From Boswellia sacra (lineage: Eukaryota; Streptophyta; Magnoliopsida; Sapindales; Burseraceae), in contig SNVD02009519.1 in assembly GCA_013180625.2 (NCBI GenBank), positions 3,952,863 through 4,016,862 on the forward strand: a stretch of 64,000 nucleotides of DNA, in the 5' to 3' direction. A program made the translations under genes and the position numbers. The notes beneath the pieces are model-generated. The model worked only from the letters and a program-made list of their open reading frames with translations. It was not told where the DNA came from and made no database searches. Below, piece after piece: positions 35,136 to 48,383 of the stretch; position 1 is the first letter of the stretch; each line of letters opens with the position of its first letter.

Positions 35136-37266
35136 ACTCATGCTTCGTTACATAAAGCTAAGGGAAATTGCTAGGGTGCAGCGGAGGTATCCGTGAAGGC
35201 TTGACGAGAAGAATGGAACCCGAAAAAAAAAAAAAAAAAAATCTACGTTCCTGACCAGTTCTGTACAATCTCTGACTTGCAAAATTTTGTTAAGGAAATA
35301 ATTACTATAGTAGGTAATGTAAATTTTTTATTTTTATTTTTATTTCTTCGATATAATTTTTCAACTAATTATGAGGTGTTTGTTGTTAAAATTCATTCTA
35401 AATATATCATTACTCGTGAAAAAAAAAATTAGCCTTATATCAAATTTCAGTTAATTATGCAACTGAAGGTGAAAAACAATAAAACGTGACTAATTAATAA
35501 ATATTATATAAATACGATTTAACATAAGAATAAAATAGTGTTTGTTTGTATATTTTGAGTTTTTATTTTTAAAATTTGATGATAATATATAATTGATTTT
35601 AATTTTTTTTAATTTTAAATGATATATGATTGATACTGATTTAAATATATTAGTGAATATACATTTTCAGAAAAGAGCTTTCTAAATATATAAACAAGCT
35701 AATATCTAATAATATTTTAACATAGACTTGACTTAATTTGTGCTATAATAATTACAAAATAATAATAATCACACATTTTCTTAATAAAACTCAGCTACAA
35801 TAAATTTTTTATGAGCCCATATATAATGTTAAATAGTTATATTAGACATATAATCAATTTATATCGGTCTAATCTATCTCTGTAACCTAACTTAGAAATA
35901 GGTTCATTAAATGAGTTGGTAACTATTTATTTAATATATTTATTATTAATTCTTACATATCTAATTATATCATTCAGCATTATATTTTAAATAATTTTTA
36001 TATAAACAACCAACCTATATAACTCTCATGCAACCATTTTCGTAGAATTTAATATAGTATATTTCATTTCTTATGTAAGTCTTATAGGTTAAATTGTAAA
36101 AATTTCATTGCATGTATTATTACTTATGTAAAAGGCGTCAATTATGCATTAAAGTCAAGGATTGAGAATGATGTATAACAAAAATAAAATCTTTAAAGGT
36201 TTATTGTTTTATTAAAAGTTTTAATATGTACTAATGATACATGTAATGGTAATTTAAAAGTTTTATTTTTGTAATGAAATTTATGTTGATAATTTGTGGT
36301 TAAAAACTATCAGTTATTCCACCTTAACAACGAATAGTTTCTAAGATCGTTCATTGCCTCATTGCTGAAGTCGTTTTTTGGTTTAAAGCGTTTCAATACT
36401 TGATCGGAAGCAATAACTTCCATAACTTCCACAGGTTGGCTCACTTTTCCCTTTTGCACTTGAATTGAATGTTGTATTATCATGCTTAAATAAACAAAAG
36501 ATAGTCTTAACGTAATTTAAGATACACACTAAAGCTTAAAAATTTATATAAATTTTATTAAAAATTATTTATATTTTATAAAAATTATAAATTATATAAA
36601 AATTATTAAATAAACAAAATTTAAATAAATTCATATAATCTTTACAGTTTAATATTTACTCTTAAAATATAAATTAAGACTATCTATAAATAAATATTAG
36701 ATGGTTTTGTCGTCGATCAAACGACTTTTTCGAATAACGTAAATTCACAATATTTTTTTTTTAATGGCAACGATGAAATGAAACAGCCAGCACAGCACGG
36801 GCCACCGCTTTGAGTATATCGTTACCCTTACCCAGGATTTTAAGGCACTATTAACTTTTAACGGTCAAATTCTTGATTGCAAGAAGTTTTGAGATTGTTT
36901 TACAAAGGATAATGTTATATTTATAATCAGATTTTATAATCAATTTATTATAATTTTAGTTGATAATAATTTATTAGAGGAGTAAAAAATAAAAATAAAT
37001 AAATAAAGATACAGTATATAATATGATAATTATATATTTTTAAAAAATTTGTCAATTCAAATTATAAAAAAAGATAGAATTATAAATAGATTGTGGATAT
37101 AATATTATTATTTTCTAAATATATCAAGTGTTAAGCAAAAGAACAATACAATTTTGGTGTTAAGATTATTTACACCTTTTAAAGTACCTTGTATGTTGGG
37201 AATGTTAAAAACACCTTTAACTTATATTATCACAAGCCAAAATTATTATATTATTTCTCCATCTTA
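35136..37266. other. AT-rich intergenic region
   Basis: No gene recognised. It contains a 19-base A-run near 35224, long AT-rich low-complexity DNA, and one probable MITE (36905-37127). Confidence 0.5.
36905..37127. mobile_element. Probable MITE, about 220 bp
   Basis: The left end GATAATGTTATATTTATAATC and the reverse complement of the right end (AATAATAATATTATATCCACAATC, shown here in parts: AATAATAATATTATAT then CCACAATC) are imperfect inverted repeats followed by a TTTATAAT motif on both sides. No coding sequence. Ends and target duplication are not certain. Confidence 0.45.
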
Positions 37267-37837
37267 TATTGGGAATATTTATAATAAATTTAAATAATAT
37301 AATCAAACAACAAGATATTAAAGAAATAATAAAATATGAATTAGATTAATATATTAAATAAATAGAATAAATAAAGAGATAAAGTAAGAAATAAGTGGCC
37401 TGAGCACTTGGGAGGCATGTCGAAAGCATTGTCCTAAAGCCAAAGAGTCCTCCCCTCGTGCAGGTCATATCGGTACTCAAGGACTCCAAGATACAACCCA
37501 GTGCTTTCAGCCTATCTTCTCGATGAGCACGATCACTGGAAGAAAATAACTTATCTTCATGTATCGCGGTTGTTCAAAATCATAAAATACTCGAAAAATC
37601 ATATTCATGTTAGAACCTTTGAGACTCATTTATATAGTAATCTCGTAACTTAGGTAACTTACAAATTAATTTTTGTAACTCTCAAGCCATAAATTCTTAA
37701 TAAAAGCATGAACGTTACAAATAATAAGTGTCGTAACGTTCATGTTTTTATTATACTTGTAACGTATGAAGTTAATCTCAAAATAAATTTTGTAACTCAT
37801 GATGTAAATATTTGTTTTAAACCTTTTATCTCCAACA
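37267..37837 (-). repeat. 3' LTR of the LARD-like element
   Basis: Direct copy of 39879-40446. Shared landmarks include CTTGGGAGGCATG, GAGTCCTCCCCTCGTGC and the palindrome-like GAACGTTAC...GTAACGTTC. Confidence 0.85.
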
Positions 37838-39878
37838 GTCCCCCACAAAAGGTTTAAAACTTTAAAGCTTTATAAAATAAAATATCAAGATTAAAAATAC
37901 TCATAAAATAAAAATTATATATAAAGAGCAACCTTCTATTATGCAATGGTATAGGTACCTTTCGGGTTTGAACCTACACTTAGTGTTAATAGTATCCATT
38001 TGAGAAACCTGAGTGAACAAAATCTTGAACTCGATTTCTTGACCAAACTTCAAACTATCATACACATAATATCGACGAAGATACGTTTTTGGCGGGTTAG
38101 CACTATTAATGGCCATGCGCTCAATCTTGATTCTCGTGAGAGTTTTAGAGAATGGCCCAATTCTTACGGTCGCGACCCTCACGACGCTCTCACTTAGGTG
38201 AGTCCTCAAAAGGTATATGTGACCTATACCTCGCAAGTGTATTTAGCCTTTAGACTCATTCAGGATAAATATCCTTCCTAACATCACATATAACATGCAT
38301 TTTGCACAGGGATGAGCATGATCATATCTCCTCTAAGAGATGTCTTTATAGTTGTGCTTAACAAGTCACGCAATATGGATTGTTCCTACCCATTGAACCT
38401 CCTTCATGGGATCTCCAATCACAGAGGTTGGGTTACTTCCCTATGTAACTCCCTTTTGGTCTTAAGCACATCCCCCTCGACAATTTAAATAAATAATTAA
38501 TTAATTAGCATGCAAAAATCTTTATAATTGTATAAAATCCCATTGACTTTATCTTTGAGAACTTGTTCCTATTATTTTGATAATTGCTTCCACGAACTCT
38601 CTTAAATAATATTAAATATTTCAAAAAATAATGTTAGAGAGCATAAGAATATCAAAGGCACAATAAAGAAAATTGAAGAAGCACTTAATCACTTTATAAA
38701 TAATAATATTTTCAAACTCATACACAAAATTAATAATCATTTAATAACTTATGATATCATTTTTTTCCCAAATATCATAAAAACATTAACAACCATCAAA
38801 TAAAGAAAACCCTCATATTAAGTAACATTTTAAATACAGTAGCAATAACTCCATAAAATATTATTGCACTAATTTGTTAAATTTTAAAACTCATCAAAAT
38901 AATAATTATACTCAAATCATTGTCATCTTAATTATACAAAATTAAGAACCAAAATATGAAACCGCTTAAAAACTAGAAACTCCCACATTAAAAAATATTT
39001 TTTCAATCCTCACATTAATAAGATATTTATTGCTAAAAATGTAAATATAATATATAACTCATATATGTATTTAATAATAATCATTAGCATTTATGCTATT
39101 ATTTCATTTAATACAACCACATAAATTATCATAATAATTTATTAGTCTTCTTAACATACTCTAGTAATTAATTATTTAGATGTTATCACCTAATATACAT
39201 GATAGCCACAAGAAACAATGAATTAATAGCACACCATCATACATATGAGTTTCTAATTAAATATATTGAAAAACATATACTTTATTGTGTAATAAAAATT
39301 GCAGTGTATGCAAGTAATGCATAAATTGGTCATTTAACTAATTCATAATAATATGCACAAAGCATAACTCTCATATATGTAATAAGTAGCCAATATCACA
39401 AACAACAAACTTTAATATAATTAATATTTGTATAGTTTAAATAAAGCAACAACAAGAATATTTGTGTTACCTCATTGACATCTTTAAGGTAATATACTTA
39501 CAAAATAGTTGTTAGAAAGTATGTTACCGTTCAAGTTAGCCCAAACTGTTTCAACTGTAACTTTAGTATTTAACAATTTCAACATTAAAATTTTGTTAAT
39601 GAATATATGAGAAAATATATAAATAATCAAATACTTAAAAGACTCTAAAAACATGAACATTTTTTTAGCTACTTATAGCATATATTAAAAGACCATAAAG
39701 ATGCATTTCATTTCTTTTTTTACATGTTAATAATAGACAATAAGATTTTACTCAAAATCATATGTCAACAATAATTCAATACATATAATATATAATATAT
39801 ATTCACACAATACAAATAACTAATTATCATATCGTTGCATTTCATTAAAATATATGAGGCACTTCTTTGGCTTTAGAA

Positions 39879-40446
39879 TGTTGAAAATATTTATAATAAA
39901 TTTAAATAATATAATCAAACGACAATATATTAAAGAAATAATAAAATATGAATTAGATTAATATATTAAATAAATAGAATAAATAAAGAGATAGAGTAAG
40001 AAATAAGTGGCATGAGCACTTGGGAGGCATGTTGAAGGTATTGTCCTAAAGCCAAAGAGTCCTCCCCTCGTGCAGGTCATATCGGTACTCAAGGACTCCA
40101 AGATACAACCCAGTGCTCACAGTCTATCTTCTCGATGAGCACGATCACCGGAAGAAGATAACCTATCTTCATGTGTCACGGTTGTTCAAAATCATAAAAT
40201 ACTCAAAGAATCATATTCATGTTAGAACCTTTGAGACTCTTTATATAGTAATCTCGTAACTTAGGTAACTTACAAATTAATTCTTGTAACTCTCAAGCCA
40301 TAAGTTCTTAATAAAAGCATGAACGTTACAAATAATAAGTGTCGTAACGTTCATGTTTTTATTATACTTGTAAAGATGAAATTAATCTCAAAATAAATTT
40401 GTAACTCATGATGTAAATATTTGTTTTAAACATTTTATCTCCAACA
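39879..40446 (-). repeat. 5' LTR of the LARD-like element
   Basis: Direct copy of 37267-37837, bounded at the right by the TCTTA target duplication. Confidence 0.85.
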
Positions 40447-40451
40447 TCTTA

Positions 40452-41061
40452 GACCTAAATGAGGTTCCAATTTGAACAAAACGAAACGTGTTTTTGTTTG
40501 AAATTTCAGGTAATAAATTTGAGTTCAAATTTCACGTTTCTTATTACGGATATAAATAGTATCCATTAGGTAAATTGCCACAAAATGAAACGTGTATGTG
40601 TTTGAAACAAATAAATAGAGTCTACTTTTAATTGAAAAAATAGTTTGAGTCCATTTTGGATTGCGTGTCATTTCTAAAGCACATTTTTCTCGAGGGTTGT
40701 TCTTTTTATAAGCCCCCACGATGAGGTAATTTTCCAACAAATTCAAAATATGAAAATTCCTTGGAGATAATATTAATGTTTATTTGATTATTTATCGAAA
40801 AAATTATCAAATATAAGTATTTTCTATATTACATTTAATCAATTTTCATGTATCACCCAAGTTATTAGAAAACTAAGGTATTCACTCTTAGATAAAATCC
40901 TGAGTCCATCACTGCAAATATGAACTCTTTAACCTCTATTACTTATTGGGCATAAGGATAATTTTATCATAAAAATAATAAAATAAAGGGGTAAATATTT
41001 GTATTTATTCGTTGCCCTTTCCTCGACTCTTCAAGAGTTCGCTGAACTTCCAATACCATTA
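40452..41061. other. Spacer between two LTR retrotransposons
   Basis: AT-rich sequence without a recognised gene or repeat boundary. Confidence 0.5.
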
Positions 41062-42736
41062 TGATGAACACTTAAATATGCATGTTTAATAAGAGTTTAA
41101 TTCATCATATTGCATTAATAATGTCATTAAATTCCTCAACTTTTTTTTTTTTTTTTTTTTTTTAATTTTTTTTTTTTTGTCTTTTTGACAAAATTTTTTT
41201 TTTTTTTTTTTTTTGTTTTTTTTTTTTTTTTTGTTTGGGGGGGTTTTTTTTATTTTTTTTTTTTTTTGTGGGGTGTGGTTTTTTTTTAAGCATATTTGTA
41301 ACATTTGCATCTTTGGAATTAATTTCTCTTAATTTTGGTTTTGTTACAGGTTCGGTAAAATGGGCATAACTCTCTTTTTATAGATCAGAATGGTGCAATT
41401 CCTAATGTTCTGGAAAGCTGATTTAATTTTCTACAAGATTGCATTTCACAAGCATCATCAAATTCGGGCTCTTAGTGGACCAAAATTGGGCTTGAAGTAA
41501 ACCTATCTACAGTCTCAGTCCAGTCTAACCAGGCCTCAGTATTTGGACCGTATCTGTCAAAATACGTATCCCAATTGTGCAAATCAATATGTTCTAGAAA
41601 GCTGAGAGAAATATCTACAACTTTCATGAAGACATGTGATTAAAATTCACAACATTTCGATGTCAAAATTGATGGTCAAATTCGGTGCCTAATGATCCCA
41701 ATTGTCAAAGATATTTACAACTAATATTTGACAATTATGCCCTTGTAATTTGACAAGTTTGCCCCTGGAGGTATCTATAACTAGAGGTGCCTTGTGACCC
41801 ATTAGGGCATCTTGGCCTTGGCTGGAACATTTTGGCTTTGGCTAGGATCTTGTTTTGTGTTTTGTGTGTTTATGTTATTAATGAATTTCCTTTTTCTTGC
41901 ATTTTATTTTCTTTCTATTATAATGTTCTTCTAATTTCTCTTTGCTAAGGTGAAAGGGTGAAACCCTTGATATGAGAATAAGGATTCTCTAACCCTTAAT
42001 ATGTGCTTAATAATCTTAATCTTATAATGTTTATTCAATATGATTTATATTTAATTTCTTAAATCAATCTTGACACCACTCGTAAAGTGGAGGTCTTGAT
42101 CCATTGTCGACAATCCTTGGCACATCAAATGCTTGGATCTTTTCTAGATGATGTATGGTTCTTCCTTACCGACACGAATCTAGTTAGGAACCTTGATTTG
42201 TTGTAGACATATGATGATTGGCACATTGGATGCTTGAACCCATTTACAAGAAGTGGTATACATATTGGTAATGAAACAAATATAATTCATATAACTAAAA
42301 TGGGTTAATTATCCTTATTTGAAATATCAAGGGCGGATCCCCTAACCTTAGCCTTCATTGTTATTGTGTTAATTCCTCTTGTATTTTAATTATTCTATTG
42401 TTTATGAACTTTTTATTTTATTTACTATGGTAGGTTCTACCACCTTAGGAAATTGTTCTTTAATTTACTATGGTTGGTTATACCACCTATTTCCATGGAT
42501 GTTTTTACCTCCTCTTTCTTTTTGTTTTATATTTGAATGGTCGGTAATACCACCTACCATCTTACATACTTGTTGATATTATCATGTCACGTCTTTGAAT
42601 CATCCATATCACATTTGTTTAGCTTATAATTTGTAACGCTTAAATTCCCTTCCTCGTGGATCGACCCCGGTCTCACCGGGTTTTATTACTTCGACACTCC
42701 TATACTTGGGAGACAATCCTTTTTTCGGATGTGTCA
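41062..42736 (+). repeat. 5' LTR of the gypsy element
   Basis: Direct copy of 51226-52757, but about 140 bp longer because of an almost pure T tract with G interruptions at 41141-41287. Confidence 0.92.
41141..41287. repeat. Poly-T/G low-complexity tract inside the 5' LTR
   Basis: Almost only T, with G clusters, placed between CCTCAAC and AAGCATATTTG. These are nearly adjacent (CCTCAACTTAAGC) in the 3' LTR at 51298. Repeat expansion or an assembly artefact is possible. Confidence 0.8.
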
Positions 42737-42938
42737 AGTTTTTGGCGCCGTTGCCGGGGAAGGTAAAAATTGGCGTGCAAAATTGTAAGTATTTTCTTTT
42801 CTCATCTTAGATCTAAATTTTTTATTTTTTTGAGTGTTCATCTTTTCCTCTCTTTTCTTCTCTCTTTCTTGCATGAAAATTTGGTCACGAACATCTAGTG
42901 GTAGACTTGTTAGAAAAACATCATCTTCCTTAGAAAAC

Positions 42939-44308
42939 ATGGCCGACAATCATGAGGAAATATTCACGGATGAAGGGAATAACCGTTCGCAACAAAATGA
43001 TCAAAACCAACGAAGAACCCTCAAAAACTATATGAATCCGGTAAGGATTAGTGCACCATCGTGTGTAGTTTCTCCTCCTGATTCAATTCATTTCAATTTT
43101 AAACCAAGTTTTGTTCGACTTTTACCCACCTTTCATGGCCTTGAGATGGAGAACCCATATTCGCACTTGAAACTCTTTGAAGAGGTATGTAGCTCCTACA
43201 CTGACCCAAATTGTAGCATAAACACTATTAGATTAAAGCTTTTTCCTTTTTCTTTAAAAGATAAAGCTAGAACATGGCTACAAAATTTGAGGTCGAATTC
43301 CATTAGTTCATGGATGAGATGAAACAACAATTTTTGAAAAAAAATTTTCCTACCCATAGAATAAATTCTCTTAAAAGACAAATTTCTGATTTCTCTCAAA
43401 AACAAGGGGAAACCCTTTACCAATGTTGGGATAGGTATAAGGAACTACTTAATACCTGTCCTTACCATGGTTTTGAAACTTGGAGAATAGTTGCACCCTT
43501 CTATGAAGGGTTAACACCTTAAGATAGGCAACTAGTAGAATTAATGTGTAATGGAGAATTTAAAGAAAAAGACCCCGAGGAAGCACTTGACTTCCTAGAT
43601 TCCTTGGCAGAAAAGGCACAAAATTGGGACACTGCTGGCACTTATGAGGTACCAAGCAAGGCCCAAACCTCGACATCCAATAGAGGTATTTACAACCTTA
43701 GGGAAGACCATGACCTTCAAGCCAAATATGCATCCCTAGCTATAAAAGTTGAGACTTTAGAAATGAAAAAGAGTGGTCAATTGAATTCTATTCAAGAAAA
43801 TGTCTGTAATATTTGTGATGACAATGACCATTCTACTGATGATTGCCCAACTTTGCCTGGCTTTAGGGAATGTCTCCGTGAACAAGCCAATGCCTTGAAC
43901 ACTTTCAAAAGGCCAAATCACAATCCATATTCACAAACCTACAATCCTGGTTGGAGAAATCATCTAAATTTTAGCTGGAAAAATGATAATCATGCACAAT
44001 CTTCACAAATCCCTTTTCAAACACGACAAAATTTTCAAAATTCTCATGATCATGCATATGCTCCTCTTTCTAGGAATGACTTTGAAGAAACATTGCATTC
44101 ATTCATTACAAAGCAAGAGACTTTCAATAGTCAAACTGCTCAAACACTAGCAAATTTGTCAGAAACTCTTGCCAAATTTGCATCTACATGTAGCATCCAA
44201 GAGAAAGGAAAATTTCCTTCTCAAACATTGCAAAACCCCAAAGATCAATCTAACTCAATGCAGGAAATTCAAATAACCATTATTTTGACCAAGCCAAGTC
44301 AGTCATGA
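42939..44308 (+). pseudogene. gag of the gypsy element, frameshifted
   Basis: Nucleocapsid/capsid gene of the retrotransposon. The likely start is the Met of MADNHEE at 42939. The capsid part contains the family signature FKP...LLPTFHGLE and RLKLFPFSLKDKARTWL. A frameshift lies near 43310-43322 and a stop replaces one codon after GLTP near 43520. A CCHC zinc knuckle (C-x2-C-x4-H-x4-C in CNICDDNDHSTDDC) lies near 43806-43848. The frame ends just before the TLRNGK segment that opens the next frame. Confidence 0.85.
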
Positions 44309-45235
44309 CCCTTCGCAATGGTAAGGTTGTTGAAAAACACATTCCTAATCCTTGTGAGAAAGAAGAAGAATCGATCTCCAAAGGACAGGAAGAGGCTGCC
44401 AACCCAACACCTAGCGAAGAAGAAACCATATCCTCATCTGTGCCTCCATTTCCTCAAGCATTAGCCACACAAAAGAAGCAAACTCACAATTCTGAAATCT
44501 TTGAAATTTTCAAACATGTAAAGGTCAACATTCCCTTGCTTGATGTGATCAAACAGGTACCTTCTTATGCAAAATTTTTGAAGGACTTGTGCACTGTAAA
44601 AAGAAACTAAATGTGAAAAAGAAGGACTCTAGGCCGCGCAGTAATGTGCTATCTCTTCAAAGCAATATAATAATCCTGACAGTGAAATATAAGGATCAGT
44701 TGTCCCTACATTTCATCGTGGTTTATTGGAGACCATAAAATTGAACAGCTTTACTTTGATCTTCAGTGCTAGTGTGAATTTGCTCCATACTCCGGTTTTT
44801 CAAAAACTCATCTAGGTGAGTAAAACCAACTTCGTGACTCTTTTCGGCTTGCTGATAGATCAATTAAAGTACCAAGAAGGAATAGTAGAAGATTGTTGTT
44901 CAAGTCGATAAATTCATTTACCCAGTGTGATTTTATCGTCTTGGACACAACAACCGTGGAATTACGCATTCAATTCCTGTATTTTAGGGGCTCGTCCATT
45001 TCTTAGCTACTTCTAATGCTTTGATTAATTGCAGGAATGGAGTCATGAAGCGATCTTTTGGGAACATGACATTGGAACTTAATGTTTTCAATATGTGCAA
45101 ACAACCACATGAAGAAGAAGATGAAATTGAGGAGGCTAATATGATCGAATCTATTGTGGAGATCACATCCAAAAAGGGAGTTCTATCTGACCCTTTAGGA
45201 AACTTCTCTATGTGAATATGCATTAGATCAAGCAT
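44305..45235 (+). pseudogene. gag-pol linker and protease region, strongly decayed
   Basis: Opens with MTLRNGKVV, the conserved start of the linker preceding the aspartic protease in Athila/Tat-type polyproteins. After 44610 the frame is broken repeatedly, and the protease active site cannot be read in any single frame. A short frame at 45021-45215 (MTLELNVFNMCKQP) is the usual segment just after the protease. No functional enzyme can be made from this stretch. Confidence 0.65.
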
Positions 45236-45323
45236 AACTAGAACTCTAATCCTTTCTGATATATGCTCTTTATTGGATTGTGCACAGGTGATGGAAAAAG
45301 GCTCAAAATCAAGATTTTAAGAA

Positions 45324-47052
45324 TTGGGGCAAATGAATGAAAGCAAGGAAGATGAAGCTCCCAAGCTAGAATTGAAGCCCTTACCTGAAGGACTGAAATA
45401 TGCAAATCTTGGGGAGAATCAGACATATCCGGTGGTAATTTCTTCATCCCTCACATGCGAGCAACAAGGTAAGTTGATAGACGTGCTTAAAAGGCATAAA
45501 AATGCAATTGGGTGGACTTTAAAAGATATAAAAGGCATTAACCCTTTAATTTGCACACATAGAATACATTTAGAGGAAAATGACAAAACATCTCAACAAC
45601 CTCAAAGGAGATTAAATCCACACATGAAAGAGGTCACTAGGGCTGAAGTTCTCAAACTACTTGATGTGGGAATTATCTATCCTATTTCTGATAGTAAGTG
45701 GGTAAGCCCTACACAAGTAGTACCTAAGAAATCTGGCATTACAGTAGTTAAAAATGAAAAGGGTGAATTATTGCCAACTCGTGTCTCAACTAGTTGGAGG
45801 ATGTGCATTGATTATAGAAAATTAAATGCTGTCACTAGAAAAGACCATTTTTCCTTACCCTTTCTTGACCAAATTCTTGAAAGAGTAGCAGGAAACCCCT
45901 ATTACTGCTTTCTTGATGGATACTCAGGCTACTATCAAATCCCCATTGCACTTGAAGACCAAGAAAAGACCATATTCACATGCCCCTTTGGCACTTTTGC
46001 ATTTAGGAGAATGCCTTTTGGACTTTGTAATGCCCCAGCCACTTTTCAAAGATGCATGTTAAGCATTTTCAGTGACATGGTTGAGCATTGTTTAGAAGTT
46101 TTCATGGATGATTTAACTGTCTTTGGAAACTCTTTTGATAATTGTCTTGAAATTAGAAAAAGTCCTAAAAAGGTGTGTAGAAAAAGGTCTTATTTTGAAT
46201 TGGGAAAAATGTCATTATATGGTCACTTTAGGAATTGTTTTAGGTCATGTGGTGTCTTCTAAAGGAATTGAAGTGGATAAAGCAAAAGTGGAATTAATTT
46301 CCCATTCGCCTTCACCAAAAACAGTTAAAGAGGTTCGTTCATTCTTAGGGCATGATGGATTTTATAGGAGGTTCATAAGAAATTTCAGTGCTATATCTAA
46401 ACCTCTTTGTAACCTCTTAATAAAAGATACTTCCTTTGAATGGACTCAAGAATGTCAAAATACCTTTGATACACTAATTGGACTTTTAACAACTGCTCCA
46501 ATTATGCAAGTCCCTGATTGGTCCTTGCCTTTTGAATTGATGTGTGATGCAAGGGACTATGCCGTTGGTGCTGTCTTAGGACAAAGAAAAGAAGGTAAGC
46601 CTTATGTAATATACTATGCAAGTAGGACTTTAAATGATGCACAAATGAATTACACAACCACTGAGAAAGAACTACTTGCAGTAGTATTTGCATTGGACAA
46701 ATTTCGATCTTATTTAATTGGCTCTCCAACAATTGTTTACACTGACCATGCAGCTGTGAGATATTTAATGACTAAACAGGATGCAAAACCTAGATTGATA
46801 CGGTGGATCTTATTGCTCAAAGAATTCAACATCACAATAAAGGATAAGAAAGGAGCCGAAAATGTCGTTGCTGATCATCTTTCAAGACTAACGACAGAGA
46901 CATTAATTGAAACTTCACTTATCAATGATTCTTTTTCTGATGAATTTTTATTTTATGTTGCTACTGTACCTTGGTTTGCTAACATTGTAAATTTTCTTGC
47001 GACAGGGAAAATGCACCTCATTGGAATGCTCAAGACAAAAGAAAATTTTTAA
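45324..47052 (+). pseudogene. pol: reverse transcriptase and RNase H, one frameshift
   Basis: Two overlapping frames (45324-46262 and 46123-47052) together cover reverse transcriptase and RNase H. Reverse transcriptase motifs include DYRKLNAVTRKDHF, the FMDD catalytic box (FMDDLTVFG) and FRRMPFGLCNAPATFQRCM. The frameshift is just after the FMDD box. RNase H shows [26 protein letters not shown] and [10 protein letters not shown]. The Asp and Glu catalytic residues are visible. The enzyme would copy element RNA into DNA in cytoplasmic particles. Confidence 0.9.
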
Positions 47053-47059
47053 CCGAGGT

Positions 47060-48153
47060 GAAAAATTTTTATTAGGATGACCCATATCTGTTTAAATATT
47101 GTCCAGACCAAATAATGAGAAGATGCATACCCGACAATGAGGTAAGTAGTGTCATTAACTTTTGTCATCTGAAGCATGGGAGGACATTTTTCAATCTAGG
47201 AAAAAACAGCATGCCTAAGATCTACACTAGGATTTTATTGGCCAAACTTATTAAAGATGCACATGCATTTGCAAAAACCGTGTGAAAAATTGTCAAAAAT
47301 TGGGGATCTATTTCAAAAAGAAACATGTGTCGTGGAATCCATTCTGTCGTTGAAATCTTTGGACTGTTGGGTGTATGATGTTTATGGGACCCTTCCACCG
47401 TCATTTTGGTTTTGTGTACATCCTTGTTTGCAGTAGACTAGTTTTCCCCCCAACAGTGGTCGAGCAATTCCATGTCGAAACAATGATCACAAAACAGTTG
47501 TCAAATTCTTGAAGGAGAATATCTTAAGTAGATTTGGAATTCCTCGAGCCATTATTAGTGATGGGGGTACACATTTTTTGTAACAAACCATTTGAAACTT
47601 TAATGAAGAAATATGGAATAACCCATAAAATTTCTACACCTTACCACCCACAAACAAGTGGACAAGTTGAATTAGCTAATAGGGAGATAAAACATATCTT
47701 AGAAAAAACGATTAACCCAAATCGTAAAGATTGGTCTTTAAGACTTAATGATGCACTCTGGGCTTACCGAACTGCTTTCAAAACATCATTGGGAATGTCT
47801 CCTTATAGATTAGTTTATGGAAAACCTTGTCACTTGCCAGTGGAAATTGAACATAAAGCTTATTGGGCATTAAAACATTTAACACAAACTTGAATGATGC
47901 TTGCAAGTTACGAAAACTCCAACTGAGTGAACTTGAAGAAATCAGGAATGAGGCTTATGAAAATTCTAAAATCTACAAAGAAAAAATGAATGTTTTTCAT
48001 GACAAATTTATTGTTAGAAAATCTTTTGAACCTTCACAAAAAGTTCTTTTGTATGATTCAAGGTTGCATTTATTTCCTGGTAAACTTCGGTCATGTTGGA
48101 CTGGGCCTTTCATTGTTAAAAATGTTTTTCCTCATGGAGCAGTTGAAATTTAG
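47060..48153 (+). pseudogene. pol: integrase, decayed
   Basis: The N-terminal zinc-finger region (about 47090-47220) and the first catalytic Asp region are out of frame with each other. The core continues at 47534-47893 with [18 protein letters not shown], containing the HPQT(S/N)GQ segment ahead of the catalytic Glu ([10 protein letters not shown]), and [16 protein letters not shown]. The C-terminal part (47863-48153) has [19 protein letters not shown], the GPF/Y-type module. Several frameshifts make it non-functional. Confidence 0.85.
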
Positions 48154-48383
48154 AACCCAAAGAATGGTCATGTGTTTAAAGTTAATGGACAACGATTAAA
48201 ACCATTCTTTGAAAATTTTGACCAAAATGAAGAGTCCATTGCTTTAGTCGATCCTTTTTAAGGATTGATTTTTCCCGGTCAAGTGGCGGATACGGTACTC
48301 CGTGACTATTAAAGTCGGTTTTTCAGTTCCCTAAAAACTGTTGCTTGCATCCATTTTCTTTTATTCTCTCTCATTTTCTTCAC

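Larger units (their letters stand above)
37267..40446 (-). mobile_element. Non-autonomous LTR retrotransposon (LARD-like), about 3.2 kb
   Basis: Two LTRs, 37267-37837 (571 bp) and 39879-40446 (568 bp), are nearly identical by eye. The exact 5-bp direct repeat TCTTA flanks the element (37262-37266 and 40447-40451). On the minus strand the LTR starts TGTTGGAGAT and ends near TTCAACA/CCCAATA. A polypurine-like GTGGGGGAC directly precedes the LTR at 37837, which sets the minus orientation. The 2-kb interior has only one short frame (38236-37901) and no gag or pol motif. No standard primer-binding site was seen, so replication must depend on another element. Confidence 0.85.

Noticed and set aside
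41086..41310. Minus-strand Lys-rich frame
   Set aside because: It is the translation of the poly-T tract in the gypsy LTR.
42834..42938. Upstream Met at 42834 as gag start
   Set aside because: The stretch is Ser/Phe/Leu-rich leader-like sequence; the conserved gag text follows the Met at 42939.
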